From positions 186,001 through 250,000 of the forward strand of contig NZ_QFHO01000001.1 of assembly GCF_004920835.1 (NCBI RefSeq): 64,000 bases of DNA. Direction: 5' to 3'. The stretch is from Stenotrophomonas maltophilia (lineage in GTDB: Bacteria > Pseudomonadota > Gammaproteobacteria > Xanthomonadales > Xanthomonadaceae). Shown here piece by piece: positions 15,478 to 24,322 of the stretch (its first letter is position 1; the number at the start of each line of letters is the position of its first letter). The position numbers and the translations under genes were made by a program. The notes below the pieces were generated by a model, which searched no databases, was not told the DNA's origin, and saw only the letters and a list, made by a program, of their open reading frames with translations.

Positions 15478-17064
15478 TCACCTGCCGGTTCCGGCCTGGG
15501 GAGCGTCGGTCTGCAACAGGCTGTCGCGCTCGCGCAGCGGGAAGCGGATCCAGGCGTCCAGGCCCTGTGCACCAAAGCGCAGCTCGCCAGTGCCGGCCAG
15601 TTCATAGGTCACGCGCTGCTCGATCAGGGACCGGCCAAGACCCCGCTGCCGGGGCAGCTCCCAGTCCTCCACCTCGGCATGCCGTTCGCACCAGTGCAGG
15701 CCCAGCCACGGCTGCCCTTCCTGCACCTGCAGGTGCCAGGACACGTCGATATGCCCATCCTCATGGGTCAGCGCACCATGCCGCAGCGCATTGGTGGCCA
15801 ATTCATGGATGGCCAGCGACAGCACTTCGGCGGCCTTCGGCGGCAGCAGCACGTCCTCGCCGTGCAGGCTGTAGACCGCGGCAGGCGGGGACTGCGCCGC
15901 GATCTCCTCATCCAGCATGCCGCGCAGGCAGACCCCTGCATTGGCGCCACGGGTCAGCAGGCTCTGCGTCCGCGCCAGTGACATCAGCCGCCCGCACAAG
16001 CGCTCGGCATACTCATCCACGCTGCCGACCGACTCGCGGGTACGCCAGGCGATGGCATGGATGGTCGACATGATGTTGCGCACCCGGTGCTGCAGTTCGG
16101 CCAACAGCACCGATTGGCGCTCGGTCGCACGCTTGAGATCATCGATGTCCACGGCGATGGCGAACACGCCGCTGACCTCACCGTCGGCGTCACGCAACGG
16201 AGCGGCCGCGACCCGCGTCCAGCGCGCGCGGCCATCATCGTGCAGGTACTGGAATTCCAGCCCCGGCACCACGGTCTCGCCGCGCATCGCCCGTGCAATG
16301 GCGAAGTCGTCCGGCGCAATGGGGGTGCCATCGGAATGGCAGCCGTGCCAGCGATGCTGGTTGTCCGCGTCCCTGGAAGGCACCTTGCCGGTGGGCAGGT
16401 AGGCGCGCATCTGATCATTGGACAGCAGCATGCGGCCCTGCAGATCGACGATGCACAGGCCCACCGGCAGCATCCTGAAGGCCAGTTCCAGGCGCCGTTC
16501 GCTCTCGCGCCGCCGCAGCTCCTCACGCTCACGCGCGGCCAGCGCCATGTGTGCCGCGGTGGTCTCGAACATGGTCACCAGCACCCCGTTGATCCGCCCC
16601 TCTTCGCCACGGATGGGGCTGTAGGTGATGGTGAACCAGACGTCTTCCAGGCGCCCATGGCGGACCAGCGGGTACAGTTTGTCTTCGAAGGTGAGCGTCT
16701 CGCCCTGCCATACACGGGTGTAGAGCGGACCGTTGATGTGCCAGACCTCGGGCCAGCATTCACGGGTCGGCTGCCCAAGCCCGCCAGGATGCTTGTCGGC
16801 CAGGATCTCGGCGTAACCATCGTTGTAGAGCTGTACCAGCTGCTCGCCCCACAACACGATCATCGGGAAGCCGTGGGCCAGCATCAGATCTACGGTGGCG
16901 CGCAGGTGCGGCGGCCATTGCTCGATCGCGCCCAACGGGCTGCGTGACCAGTCATGGCGGGCGATACGCGCGGCCATGCCATCGTGGCGCGCGTGCGGGC
17001 GCGGCGTGGGTGGCATTCCGCCACGCAGCTCGGCGGCGTGAATGCCTTCAGGACGGCGCGACAT
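15478..17064 (-). CDS. HWE-family sensor histidine kinase with two PAS-type domains, cytoplasmic
   Basis: 528 residues from ATG 17064 (a TTG three codons earlier is possible). No membrane segment. Residues ~40-165 form a PAS/GAF-like sensor starting DWSRSPLGAIEQWP, a segment common in light- or redox-sensing HWE kinases. A second PAS domain covers ~195-320. The dimerisation box ELQHRVRNIMSTI contains the phosphorylated His, followed by HELATNALRHG and GLGRSLIEQ of the HWE/HisKA_2 ATPase. The upstream receiver-only regulator ends 9 bases before it on the same strand and is the obvious partner. The stimulus is unknown. Confidence 0.88.
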   Translation of the reverse strand: MSRRPEGIHAAELRGGMPPTPRPHARHDGMAARIARHDWSRSPLGAIEQWPPHLRATVDLMLAHGFPMIVLWGEQLVQLYNDGYAEILADKHPGGLGQPTRECWPEVWHINGPLYTRVWQGETLTFEDKLYPLVRHGRLEDVWFTITYSPIRGEEGRINGVLVTMFETTAAHMALAAREREELRRRESERRLELAFRMLPVGLCIVDLQGRMLLSNDQMRAYLPTGKVPSRDADNQHRWHGCHSDGTPIAPDDFAIARAMRGETVVPGLEFQYLHDDGRARWTRVAAAPLRDADGEVSGVFAIAVDIDDLKRATERQSVLLAELQHRVRNIMSTIHAIAWRTRESVGSVDEYAERLCGRLMSLARTQSLLTRGANAGVCLRGMLDEEIAAQSPPAAVYSLHGEDVLLPPKAAEVLSLAIHELATNALRHGALTHEDGHIDVSWHLQVQEGQPWLGLHWCERHAEVEDWELPRQRGLGRSLIEQRVTYELAGTGELRFGAQGLDAWIRFPLRERDSLLQTDAPQAGTGR

Positions 17065-17073
17065 GCCGCGCAA

Positions 17074-17508
17074 TCAGGCGATGCCCGCAGGGACCTGCGG
17101 CGTCGCCACCAGCCCGGCCAGCTGCTGCACCAGGGCTTCGATGTGATAAGGCTTGGTACAGCGCGGCGCGCTGGCGAAGCGGCTGGGCAGGTTGTCGTCG
17201 TAGCCGGAGGTCAGCAGGAACGGGGTACCGGCCTCGGCCAGGCGGTCCGCCAACGGATAGACCTGTTCGCCACCGAGGTTGATGTCCAGAAGGGCCACGT
17301 CGATCGGATGGGCATCGACCAGCTGCCCCAGCGCCTGCAGGTTACCCGCCGGCCCCACCACCTGTGCGCCTTTCAGCTCCAGATAGTCGACCAGGAACAT
17401 CGCGATGGCGAATTCATCCTCCGCCACCAGTACACGCAGCCCTTTCAGGCCCTCTGGTTTGTTGCCCGCTTCCAGCACGACCGGCGCTCCTCGATACACG
17501 CGGCCCAC
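17074..17508 (-). CDS. Single-domain response regulator (receiver only)
   Basis: Up to 144 residues from GTG 17508. A GTG at 17478 with GGAG eight bases upstream is an equally good or better start and would still include the whole receiver. The receiver has an AEDE acidic pocket, phospho-acceptor Asp75 (LLDINLGG), Ser/Thr in LLTSGY and Lys in CTKPY. No output domain, so it relays phosphate or acts by protein contact. It is co-transcribed with the HWE kinase, a frequent pairing. Confidence 0.85.
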   Translation of the reverse strand: MGRVYRGAPVVLEAGNKPEGLKGLRVLVAEDEFAIAMFLVDYLELKGAQVVGPAGNLQALGQLVDAHPIDVALLDINLGGEQVYPLADRLAEAGTPFLLTSGYDDNLPSRFASAPRCTKPYHIEALVQQLAGLVATPQVPAGIA

Positions 17509-17614
17509 CTCTGCCGCAACGCCCGCAGGATGCGCGAACCGGGCTACAAGGGCGCGTGATGATGGATGAAGGTCGCGGCCACGGCGCGTTCACCGCGGCA
17601 TTGCAGCGGCGCGT

Positions 17615-19069
17615 TCAGAAGGCCCGCTCCCACTTCAGGCTGAGCAGGCTGCGGTCGTGGCTGTACAGCCAGTCGACATTGCTGTCGATGCGGGCATAAC
17701 GCAGGCTCAGGCTGGGCACCAGCCCGGCCACGGCCAGGCGCTCGCTGCGGACGATGGCGATCAGGTTCTGTTCGCTGTCCTCACGCCGTGCTTCCAGCAG
17801 CGGACTCCAGGTGTCGTAGTCGCGATGGCGCAGCGACACGAATACGGTGGCCGTGGTGCCGATCCACTGCCGCGCCGCGCCCAGCCGCACGCCGCGCTGG
17901 CGGTAGCCGTTGGCCGGGTCGGCTGCGCTGCTGTCGGTGACATCCAGCCCGGCGAAAACCGTCCAGCGCGGGTTGAGCGCGCGGAACCAGGTGGCATACA
18001 ACGATGCCAGCTCGCCGTCGTAGTTGCTGGCCAGGCCCTGCTGTCGATACCGCTGGCGCTTCCAGTCGGCCTCCAGCTTGAGCAGGCTGCGTGCATCCAG
18101 GGCGTACTGCCATTCCCCGTGCACGCCACTGCCCCCCTGCAGCGCATGGTTGCCCAGGCCCTGGTAGTCATAGCTGGGGGCAAGCAGCACGGTCTGCCGT
18201 GCACTACGCCAGCTGTAACCCGCCTGCACGTTGGCATTGAGCTCGTTGTACGCACTTTGCCCGCGCCATGTCTGACCGAAGGCGAGACCGCGCACGTACA
18301 GCCCATGATGCCCGCCGAGCACCCAGCGCCGTTCCAGGCTGGCGTCGTAGTCCAGGCCCGCCGCGCGCTGGGCGTCGGGCAGTTTCCGTTCGATGATGCA
18401 GGCGTCGCCCACGCCGAACAGGCAGGTGCGACTGGCCGAGCTGCGGTTGATGTTGTCACTCCATGCCGGGCCGGCGGACAGCGCGCCTTTCCAGCGCTGG
18501 CGCGCCTGCAGGGCACTCAGGTAGCCGTCCACGCGAGCGCGGACGCCGGCCGTGGCCGGATCATCGGCATTGATGCCCGCAGCGATGGCCGTGAACAACG
18601 CGACCGCATCGCGATCGCGCTGGTCTTCTGCGTAGACACGCGCCAGTTCAAGGCGCGCCGGCAGGAAGTCCGGCTGCGCCACCAGCAGTGCTTCGTACTC
18701 CTTCGCCGCGCGGCGATGGTCGCCCGCCACCCGCGCCAGCGCCCCCTGCGCATAGTGGCGCAGCAGTGGGTCATGGCCGGGCAGTTCGATGTACTCATCG
18801 AGGAACGCAGCGGCGGCCTGCCATTGCTGATGCTGCAGTGACAGGTAGAGAGCCTGGCCAAGATCATCGACGGTGCGCTCCACGCGCAGCGTCTGGCCGT
18901 CGATGGTGATGGTCGGCCGCTCCGACTCGGCCTGCTGCAGGCGCTGCTGGTCCTGCTGCTGGTGACGCAGGTCGGTGCCCTGTTCGAGCACGCGGCGAAG
19001 ATCGTCCTGCTGTGCGCGCACATCGGCGGCCGCCAGCAGCAGAACGACAAGGAAGATGGAGTGGCGCAT
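17615..19069 (-). CDS. Slam-family surface protein translocon (DUF560)
   Basis: 484 residues from ATG 19069, which starts a short Sec signal (MRHSIFLVVLLLAAADVRA). Residues ~20-190 are periplasmic TPR-like helices (LLRHYAQGALARVAGDHRRA and similar). The remainder is a beta-barrel of alternating aromatic/polar strands ending in Phe. This TPR-plus-barrel layout is that of Slam proteins, which move specific surface lipoproteins or hemophilins across the outer membrane. The gene directly upstream encodes a small secreted protein with the C-terminal barrel recognised by Slams, and a heme-type receptor precedes that, so a hemophore export role is likely. Confidence 0.85.
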   Translation of the reverse strand: MRHSIFLVVLLLAAADVRAQQDDLRRVLEQGTDLRHQQQDQQRLQQAESERPTITIDGQTLRVERTVDDLGQALYLSLQHQQWQAAAAFLDEYIELPGHDPLLRHYAQGALARVAGDHRRAAKEYEALLVAQPDFLPARLELARVYAEDQRDRDAVALFTAIAAGINADDPATAGVRARVDGYLSALQARQRWKGALSAGPAWSDNINRSSASRTCLFGVGDACIIERKLPDAQRAAGLDYDASLERRWVLGGHHGLYVRGLAFGQTWRGQSAYNELNANVQAGYSWRSARQTVLLAPSYDYQGLGNHALQGGSGVHGEWQYALDARSLLKLEADWKRQRYRQQGLASNYDGELASLYATWFRALNPRWTVFAGLDVTDSSAADPANGYRQRGVRLGAARQWIGTTATVFVSLRHRDYDTWSPLLEARREDSEQNLIAIVRSERLAVAGLVPSLSLRYARIDSNVDWLYSHDRSLLSLKWERAF

Positions 19070-19127
19070 GGTCGATCCGTGGTGGTGCATGCAGCGGGCC
19101 GAAGCAGGGACTGGCGGATCGCGGCTT

Positions 19128-19152
19128 GCCCCTGCCCTGCCCCGTCAGGGGC
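19128..19152 (-). terminator. Hairpin between the hemophilin-like gene and Slam
   Basis: GCCCCTG (19128-19134) pairs with CAGGGGC (19146-19152) just after the hemophilin-like stop at 19160. No T tract follows on the minus strand, so it would act as a weak terminator or mRNA-stabilising stem that sets cargo expression above translocon expression. Confidence 0.4.
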
Positions 19153-19159
19153 GTGGCAA

Positions 19160-19924
19160 TCAGTTCTTGCTGCCGCCGAAGGCGGTGTCGTACTGGCTGT
19201 TGCCACTGAAGGTGGCGATACCGGCCAGGGCGGCCGCGTTGGCGCCGAAGAACTGCCCCTGGGTGGTGCCGGCAACGCTGCCGTTGGCAGTGGCCGAACC
19301 GGCGAACGACGCATTGGCGCTGTTGATGTTGGCGTTGACGTTGATCGCCAGGCCGCCACCGGTCAGGCCGCCGAGCAGCTTGCCGCTGCCGAAGTCCGCA
19401 CGGAAGGTGCCCGACAGCAGGTTGCTGCCGTTGAACTTGTTCAGGCCCGCAACGCTGTAGGTGGCCACACCGGCCGGAAGCGTGGTGCCGGCACGGTCAC
19501 CGACGAAGTAGACCTGGCGGTTGTTGAAGCCACCAGCGGCGCCATCCTTGGACCACTCGCCAAACCACACATCGCCGCTGCCAACCTTGACGAAGTTGAA
19601 GTGGCCCATGCCGGCATGGCTGCCCGGTGCGCCGGTGATCGGCATGGCCAGCGTGCGCACAGCGGTACCATTGACGGTGGTGGTGCCCGAGTACAGGCTC
19701 AGGCCCTGGAAATCGACCGGCTTGGCGTTGGAGACGGTGCCGACGCCGATACCGGCCTTGCCTGCCTTGTGCGGGCCACCGTTGACCTGCGATTCGCCGA
19801 CGGCGACGTACAGTTCGGCGTCGGTCACCGGGCTGGCCGCACCGACGATGTCAGCGGCATGCGCGGCGCCGGCCAGGGCAAAGGTGGCAGCAACGGCGAG
19901 AACCGAACGGGAGATCATCTTCAT
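19160..19924 (-). CDS. Hemophilin-like Slam-dependent secreted heme-binding protein
   Basis: 254 residues; ATG 19924 has AAGGAG seven bases upstream. The signal peptide is cleaved near AAHA-AD; there is no lipobox, so the mature protein is released or held non-covalently. The C-terminal ~90 residues form a Gly-rich eight-strand barrel with GQFFGANAAALAGIATF (223-239), the pattern of the TbpB-type barrel that Slams recognise. The N-terminal domain has His52, His103 and His108, candidate heme ligands. Position between a TonB receptor and Slam matches hemophilin (HphA-like) operons. Heme binding is inferred from context; another Slam-dependent cargo such as a metal or protein binder cannot be excluded. 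Confidence 0.72.
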   Translation of the reverse strand: MKMISRSVLAVAATFALAGAAHAADIVGAASPVTDAELYVAVGESQVNGGPHKAGKAGIGVGTVSNAKPVDFQGLSLYSGTTTVNGTAVRTLAMPITGAPGSHAGMGHFNFVKVGSGDVWFGEWSKDGAAGGFNNRQVYFVGDRAGTTLPAGVATYSVAGLNKFNGSNLLSGTFRADFGSGKLLGGLTGGGLAINVNANINSANASFAGSATANGSVAGTTQGQFFGANAAALAGIATFSGNSQYDTAFGGSKN

Positions 19925-19978
19925 GGTATTGCTCCTTGGGTTGTGGGAACTACGGGTACAACGCTTGAAAGCGGGAGG

Positions 19979-22900
19979 TCAGAAGCGCGCGGTGAAGCCG
20001 AGCTTGAGGGTGCGGCCCGGCGCCGGCAGCGTGGAGCGCGTGGCCGGGTCGACGTAGTAGCGGTTGCCGAGGTTGCTGCCCACCAGCTCGACGCTGGCGT
20101 GCTCGTTGAAGCGCCAGCGCGCGTATGCATCGACGGTGGTGATGTTGCCCCAGGTGAACGGCACGTTCTGCCACAGCAGGCTGCTGCCACCGGCCAGCAA
20201 CCGGTCGCGATAGGCCTGTAGATCCGGGTTTTCGTGGCGCTGGTAGTGCACGGTGCGGCTGCCCAGTTCCAACCGTTCATCGAACAGGCGCGTACCGAGC
20301 GACAGGTTCACCGACAACTTCGGAATCGCCTGGGTCAACAGGTAGCCGCTGACGAAACCGTCCTGCACGCAGTTCGGAACCAGGCCACGGTTGGCATCCA
20401 GCAGCACTGCCGTGCTTTCGTCGCACACCTCGTTTTCCAGCGTGCGCGAAATACCCAGGTCGGTGAAGAAGCGCCGGTTGTCGAAGCGTGCCTGCAGCTC
20501 GATGCCGCGGATGGTCTGCTTGTCGATATTGTCGAACAGGAAGTAGGCGTCGCGCTCGATCACGTTGCGGGTCTTGTGCACGTAATAGGCCAGCTTGACG
20601 TCGGCATCGGCCGTGTTGCCGAACAGGCCCGACAGGTTGTGCACGTAGCCCAGCTCGTAGTTGTAGGCATGCTCGGGCTTGAGCGTGTACAGCGGGTTGA
20701 GGCTGCTGGAGAAAGCGATGGTGCTTTCGAACATGCTGGGGAAGCGCACTGCTTCGCTGTAGCGCAGGTAGACGCGCGCGGCCTTGGACAGGTTCACGGT
20801 GGCCGAGAAAGTAGGCAACCACGCGTGATCGCGGCGGCGGTCATTGCGCCCGTCCACCGGCCGCGACTGCATGGTGTTGCCGATATTGCAGACCAGGTCG
20901 CTGCCGGGGTAGATCGGCAGCACGCCGGGTATGACCGCCACCTGGCCGTTGAGACAGGGGTTGGTCGCACGGGCATAGTTGCCGTTGCCATCGGGCAACC
21001 ACGGAAGCCGATGTTCCACCGCCTGCGGCGTCTCGTAGTACGCCAGCAGACCATGCAGTGCATCGTCAACCACCGAACCCATGCCGATGCTCTCCCAGAA
21101 CTCGCGTTCGGCCTCCAGTGCATCGATCTGCGCTTGCAGGCTGGCCGGCCGCTCGGGCAGCTCATTCGTCCGGTAGGTCGCCTCCTTGCTGCCCACGCCC
21201 TTGGTCAGCAGCTCTGGATGCGCCTGCAGGAAATCATCGAAGGCCCAGTAGCGGCTGTAGCGCACGCCGGCGTTGAAAGCAAGGAAGTCGACCGGACGCC
21301 ATTCCAGATTGAGGTAACCCTCGCCTTCCTGGCGACGGCCAGCGCGCGGGTACATGCGCCAGCCATCGGACGGGCCGAAATACGGGTCACGCGAACCCAG
21401 CTTCTCGTACTGCCAGTTGCCGCCCACGGTCAGGTCCAGCGTGGAATGCAGGGCGAAGCGGTTGCTCAGGGTCAGGCCGGTTCGGTCGTTGCTCGCATTC
21501 GCCAGCGCGGTGTTGCGCAGGATCGGGCTGGCCCCGGCATTCCAGTCCGGATTGCCGGGAGCGAAGTTCGGGAAGCCGCCTGCGGTGTAGGTATCGCTGT
21601 CCGTCTCAGTGCGCCACAGGTTGGCGTAGAGGTCCAGCCAGCGGCTGCCGGCCGGCTGGAAGCGGTACTCCAGGTTCCAGGCATCGGACGCAACCCGACT
21701 TAGCGGCCACTGGATTCGTCCGTAGTCCGGCGCGGACAGTATCCGCGACGGCATGATCTCGCCATAGTGCGACAGCGTGCGCCGCCAGGTGGCCTTCAGC
21801 TGCTGCTCGTCATTGATCTGCCAAGTTCCCTTGACCAGCCACGACTCCTGTTCGCTGGAGGTGTTGGGCACCTCATCGCCGGGCTTGAAATAGCGCGCCA
21901 GCGTGGTGATGTAGTCGATGCCCTGGTACTCGTACTGCTCGCGGCGGTCCTGGTCGTAGTAGGCGCTGCCCTTGGTCCCGGAGAAGTAGTTGCCGCGCTT
22001 GCGCCAGGCGTAGGCGGCCATCAGGTCGACGTTGTCGCCACGCACGCCCAGCGCCAGGCGCCAGGCCTGGTCCTCGCCATCGAAGGGGTTGTTGCCACTG
22101 CGCGACTTCACCGGCACCACCAGGGTGCGGTCGTCATAGGGCGAGTTCGGCGAGCCCTGCGGGAAGCCCGTTACGGTTCGGTAGTCCTCGCCGGTGTGCA
22201 GGCGAGGCAGGCGTGGCGCCACCGCATTGCTGCTGCCTTCGATCTTCAGCTCCCCGCCGAAGCGTTCGCCGGCAGCAACAATGTCGTCAACGTCGATGGT
22301 CTTGATCACCAGCGCGCCACCGATCCCGCTGTGCACATCGCGCACCAGCCCTGGCCCCTTGATGACCTGGATGCCACCGATCAGGTTGGGATCGATGTAG
22401 TTGCGGTTGCTGACGCCGTTGTAGCCGCGCCAGACCGTAAGCGCCTGTTCGCCACCGTCGATGCTGACCGGCACCCGCCCCGGCCCCTGGATGCCACGGA
22501 TGTTGACGTCCAGCGCACCGCTGTTGCGGGCGTCTCCACTGAACACACCGACCAGATCCTTGACCACGTCGGCCGGATTGGAACCGCGATAGCGCTCCAC
22601 CCGGTCGCGCCCCGAATACGCCGTGGTCAGGTCCAGCGCGAACACATCATCGTAGCCGCGCCGATCGCGGGCCTCGCCCCCTTCCGACTGCAGGCGACCG
22701 GCCACGTCCAGTGTTTCGGTCACCCGTACCCCTTCCCCCTCACCCGCCTCCGCTGCGGCACGCAGGCTCCAGGTGCCGTCCATGCCACGCTGCGCACGTA
22801 CGCCGCTGCCGCGCAGCAGCTGCTGCAGGGCCTGCATCTGGCTGTACTCACCCTGCACAGCACTGGAGCGCCGGCCTTCCACCAGATCGCTGCGGAACAC

Positions 22901-23101
22901 CACCTGCACATCGGCCTGGCGGCCAAAGGCACGCACGGCGTCGGCCAGGGGTTGTTCCGGAATGGTGTACTGGCGCAACGGCGCGACGACCGCCGGTTGC
23001 GCCTGCACGACCGGGACCCAGGCCAGCGGCAGCAATGCAGTAGAGATGGCCAGAGCCAGGACGGTGGCGCGGCGATGACAGGCAGATGCCGTGGACGGCA
23101 T
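19979..23101 (-). CDS. TonB-dependent receptor with STN signalling domain (probable heme/hemophore receptor)
   Basis: 1040 residues; ATG 23101 has GAGGAG about 9 bases upstream. After a Sec signal (to about residue 35), residues ~42-117 form an STN domain (YTIPEQPLADAVRAFGRQAD...) used to signal to a FecR partner. A plug domain follows (NPADVVKDLVGVFSGDARNS, RGIQGPGRVPVSIDGG), then a 22-strand barrel ending in LKLGFTARF. VRFPSMFE and LKPEHAYNYELGY correspond to the FRAP and following boxes of heme receptors. It sits downstream of sigma and FecR genes and upstream of the hemophilin-like and Slam genes by 54 bases, indicating one transcript. Confidence 0.88.
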   Translation of the reverse strand: MPSTASACHRRATVLALAISTALLPLAWVPVVQAQPAVVAPLRQYTIPEQPLADAVRAFGRQADVQVVFRSDLVEGRRSSAVQGEYSQMQALQQLLRGSGVRAQRGMDGTWSLRAAAEAGEGEGVRVTETLDVAGRLQSEGGEARDRRGYDDVFALDLTTAYSGRDRVERYRGSNPADVVKDLVGVFSGDARNSGALDVNIRGIQGPGRVPVSIDGGEQALTVWRGYNGVSNRNYIDPNLIGGIQVIKGPGLVRDVHSGIGGALVIKTIDVDDIVAAGERFGGELKIEGSSNAVAPRLPRLHTGEDYRTVTGFPQGSPNSPYDDRTLVVPVKSRSGNNPFDGEDQAWRLALGVRGDNVDLMAAYAWRKRGNYFSGTKGSAYYDQDRREQYEYQGIDYITTLARYFKPGDEVPNTSSEQESWLVKGTWQINDEQQLKATWRRTLSHYGEIMPSRILSAPDYGRIQWPLSRVASDAWNLEYRFQPAGSRWLDLYANLWRTETDSDTYTAGGFPNFAPGNPDWNAGASPILRNTALANASNDRTGLTLSNRFALHSTLDLTVGGNWQYEKLGSRDPYFGPSDGWRMYPRAGRRQEGEGYLNLEWRPVDFLAFNAGVRYSRYWAFDDFLQAHPELLTKGVGSKEATYRTNELPERPASLQAQIDALEAEREFWESIGMGSVVDDALHGLLAYYETPQAVEHRLPWLPDGNGNYARATNPCLNGQVAVIPGVLPIYPGSDLVCNIGNTMQSRPVDGRNDRRRDHAWLPTFSATVNLSKAARVYLRYSEAVRFPSMFESTIAFSSSLNPLYTLKPEHAYNYELGYVHNLSGLFGNTADADVKLAYYVHKTRNVIERDAYFLFDNIDKQTIRGIELQARFDNRRFFTDLGISRTLENEVCDESTAVLLDANRGLVPNCVQDGFVSGYLLTQAIPKLSVNLSLGTRLFDERLELGSRTVHYQRHENPDLQAYRDRLLAGGSSLLWQNVPFTWGNITTVDAYARWRFNEHASVELVGSNLGNRYYVDPATRSTLPAPGRTLKLGFTARF

Positions 23102-23231
23102 GGACAGGAACTCCTCAAGCGTGGCTGGACCACGGGCACATCCGGTGCCGGTGGTGTGTCTGGCTTGAGAAGAAACGGTGTTTCGCTCTGGCTATACCTC
23201 TATAGACAGCCGCGTGTGGCGACTGCCCACG

Positions 23232-23252
23232 GTTTTTTCATGTTTTTTTCAT
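23232..23252 (-). promoter_or_regulatory. A-tract direct repeat in the receptor promoter region (possible ECF promoter)
   Basis: On the minus strand ATGAAAAAAAC is followed at once by ATGAAAAAAC and then CGT. This is the only strongly AT-rich part of the 182-base gap between fecR and the receptor gene. An A-rich -35 with a CGT -10 at 14-15 bases spacing loosely fits iron-starvation ECF promoters. The repeat is seen; assignment to the neighbouring sigma factor is inference. Confidence 0.4.
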
Positions 23253-23283
23253 GCCGTGTATTCCGCCATGAACCTGCTGCACC

Positions 23284-24240
23284 TCACCACAGCACCAACG
23301 CGCCACCGGGCAAGCGCTGCACGCGCAGTCCCGCCTGTGTGGCCACGGCATCAATAGCGGTCTCCGGCTGCTGCAGGTGGAACAGGCCACTGACCCGCAC
23401 GTTCGCGCCCTGCCCGCCCAGTACCCATACCGGTGCACGCCGATAGCGCGCCAGATCGGCGATGGCCTGCGCGGCCGGCAGATTGTCGATCGCGACCTCA
23501 CCACGCCGCCACGGCGCCATGGCCTCGGCATCTTCCAGCCGCACCGGCTGCAGCCAGCGGCCGTCACGGAACGCCCGCGACTGCCCCGCATGCAGGCGCT
23601 GTACGCTGCCATCGCCCGGACGCACGTCGACCGCACCCTCGCTGACCTGGGTGGTGACCGTGGTGTCCTGCATCGACACGCTGAAGGCGGTGCCGATATC
23701 ACGGACCCGGCCGCCCCCGGCCTCGACCTGGAACGGACGAGCCTCGTGCGCCACCTGGAACCAGGCCTGCCCGCGCAGCAGGCGCAGGCGACGCTGCTGG
23801 CCGTCGAACTCGAGCGCCAGCGCGGTGCCCGCATCGAGCACGGCGGTGCTGCCGTCTTCCAGCTGCACCACGCGTGGCGCATCGCCACTACGCAGGTCAC
23901 TGCGTGCCAGCAGCAGCGCCTGCGGCGCAGCGGCAACCATCAGCACCACTGCGGCTGCACTGGCCAGCAGCCAAGGCAGGCGGCGACGCGGTGCGATCGG
24001 CCGCAACCCCTGGCGGTCGGCGGTCAGTTCAGGCAGCGCCGCCAGCACTTCGGGCCCGGCGGCATCCAACCCCTGCCAGAAGGCTTGCTGCTGGCGCCAG
24101 GCCAGCGCATGGCGGGGGTCGGCCTGCAGCCAGCGCTGCAGAATTCGTTGCTGGCGTTCCGGCAGCGGGCCTGCACTGCACCGGATCACCCAGCGCAACG
24201 CCTGCCTGGCCTGACGCGGCGAGGGTTCGGACGTGGTCAT
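23284..24240 (-). CDS. FecR-family anti-sigma regulator
   Basis: 318 residues from ATG 24240. The N-terminal cytoplasmic part (about 80 residues, with WLQADPRHALAWRQQQAFW) is the DUF4880-type sigma-binding region. One membrane helix lies at about residues 88-110 in this numbering. The periplasmic FecR domain (VVQLEDGSTAVLDAGTAL, IGTAFSVSM) is followed by an STN-like end (PETAIDAVATQAGLRVQRL) that contacts the receptor's signalling domain. It lies between its sigma factor and its receptor. Confidence 0.9.
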   Translation of the reverse strand: MTTSEPSPRQARQALRWVIRCSAGPLPERQQRILQRWLQADPRHALAWRQQQAFWQGLDAAGPEVLAALPELTADRQGLRPIAPRRRLPWLLASAAAVVLMVAAAPQALLLARSDLRSGDAPRVVQLEDGSTAVLDAGTALALEFDGQQRRLRLLRGQAWFQVAHEARPFQVEAGGGRVRDIGTAFSVSMQDTTVTTQVSEGAVDVRPGDGSVQRLHAGQSRAFRDGRWLQPVRLEDAEAMAPWRRGEVAIDNLPAAQAIADLARYRRAPVWVLGGQGANVRVSGLFHLQQPETAIDAVATQAGLRVQRLPGGALVLW

Positions 24241-24322
24241 GGTTGTGGCCTGCCGCACCGCGAACGGGTGCGCTTTCCTGTTGTGACAACGGCGGGCGCG
24301 ATCTGCCCACGGCAATCGCCGG

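Noticed and set aside
21767..23446. Long plus-strand frame opposite the TonB receptor gene
   Set aside because: Antisense shadow of a well-supported receptor; composition typical of GC-rich mirror frames.
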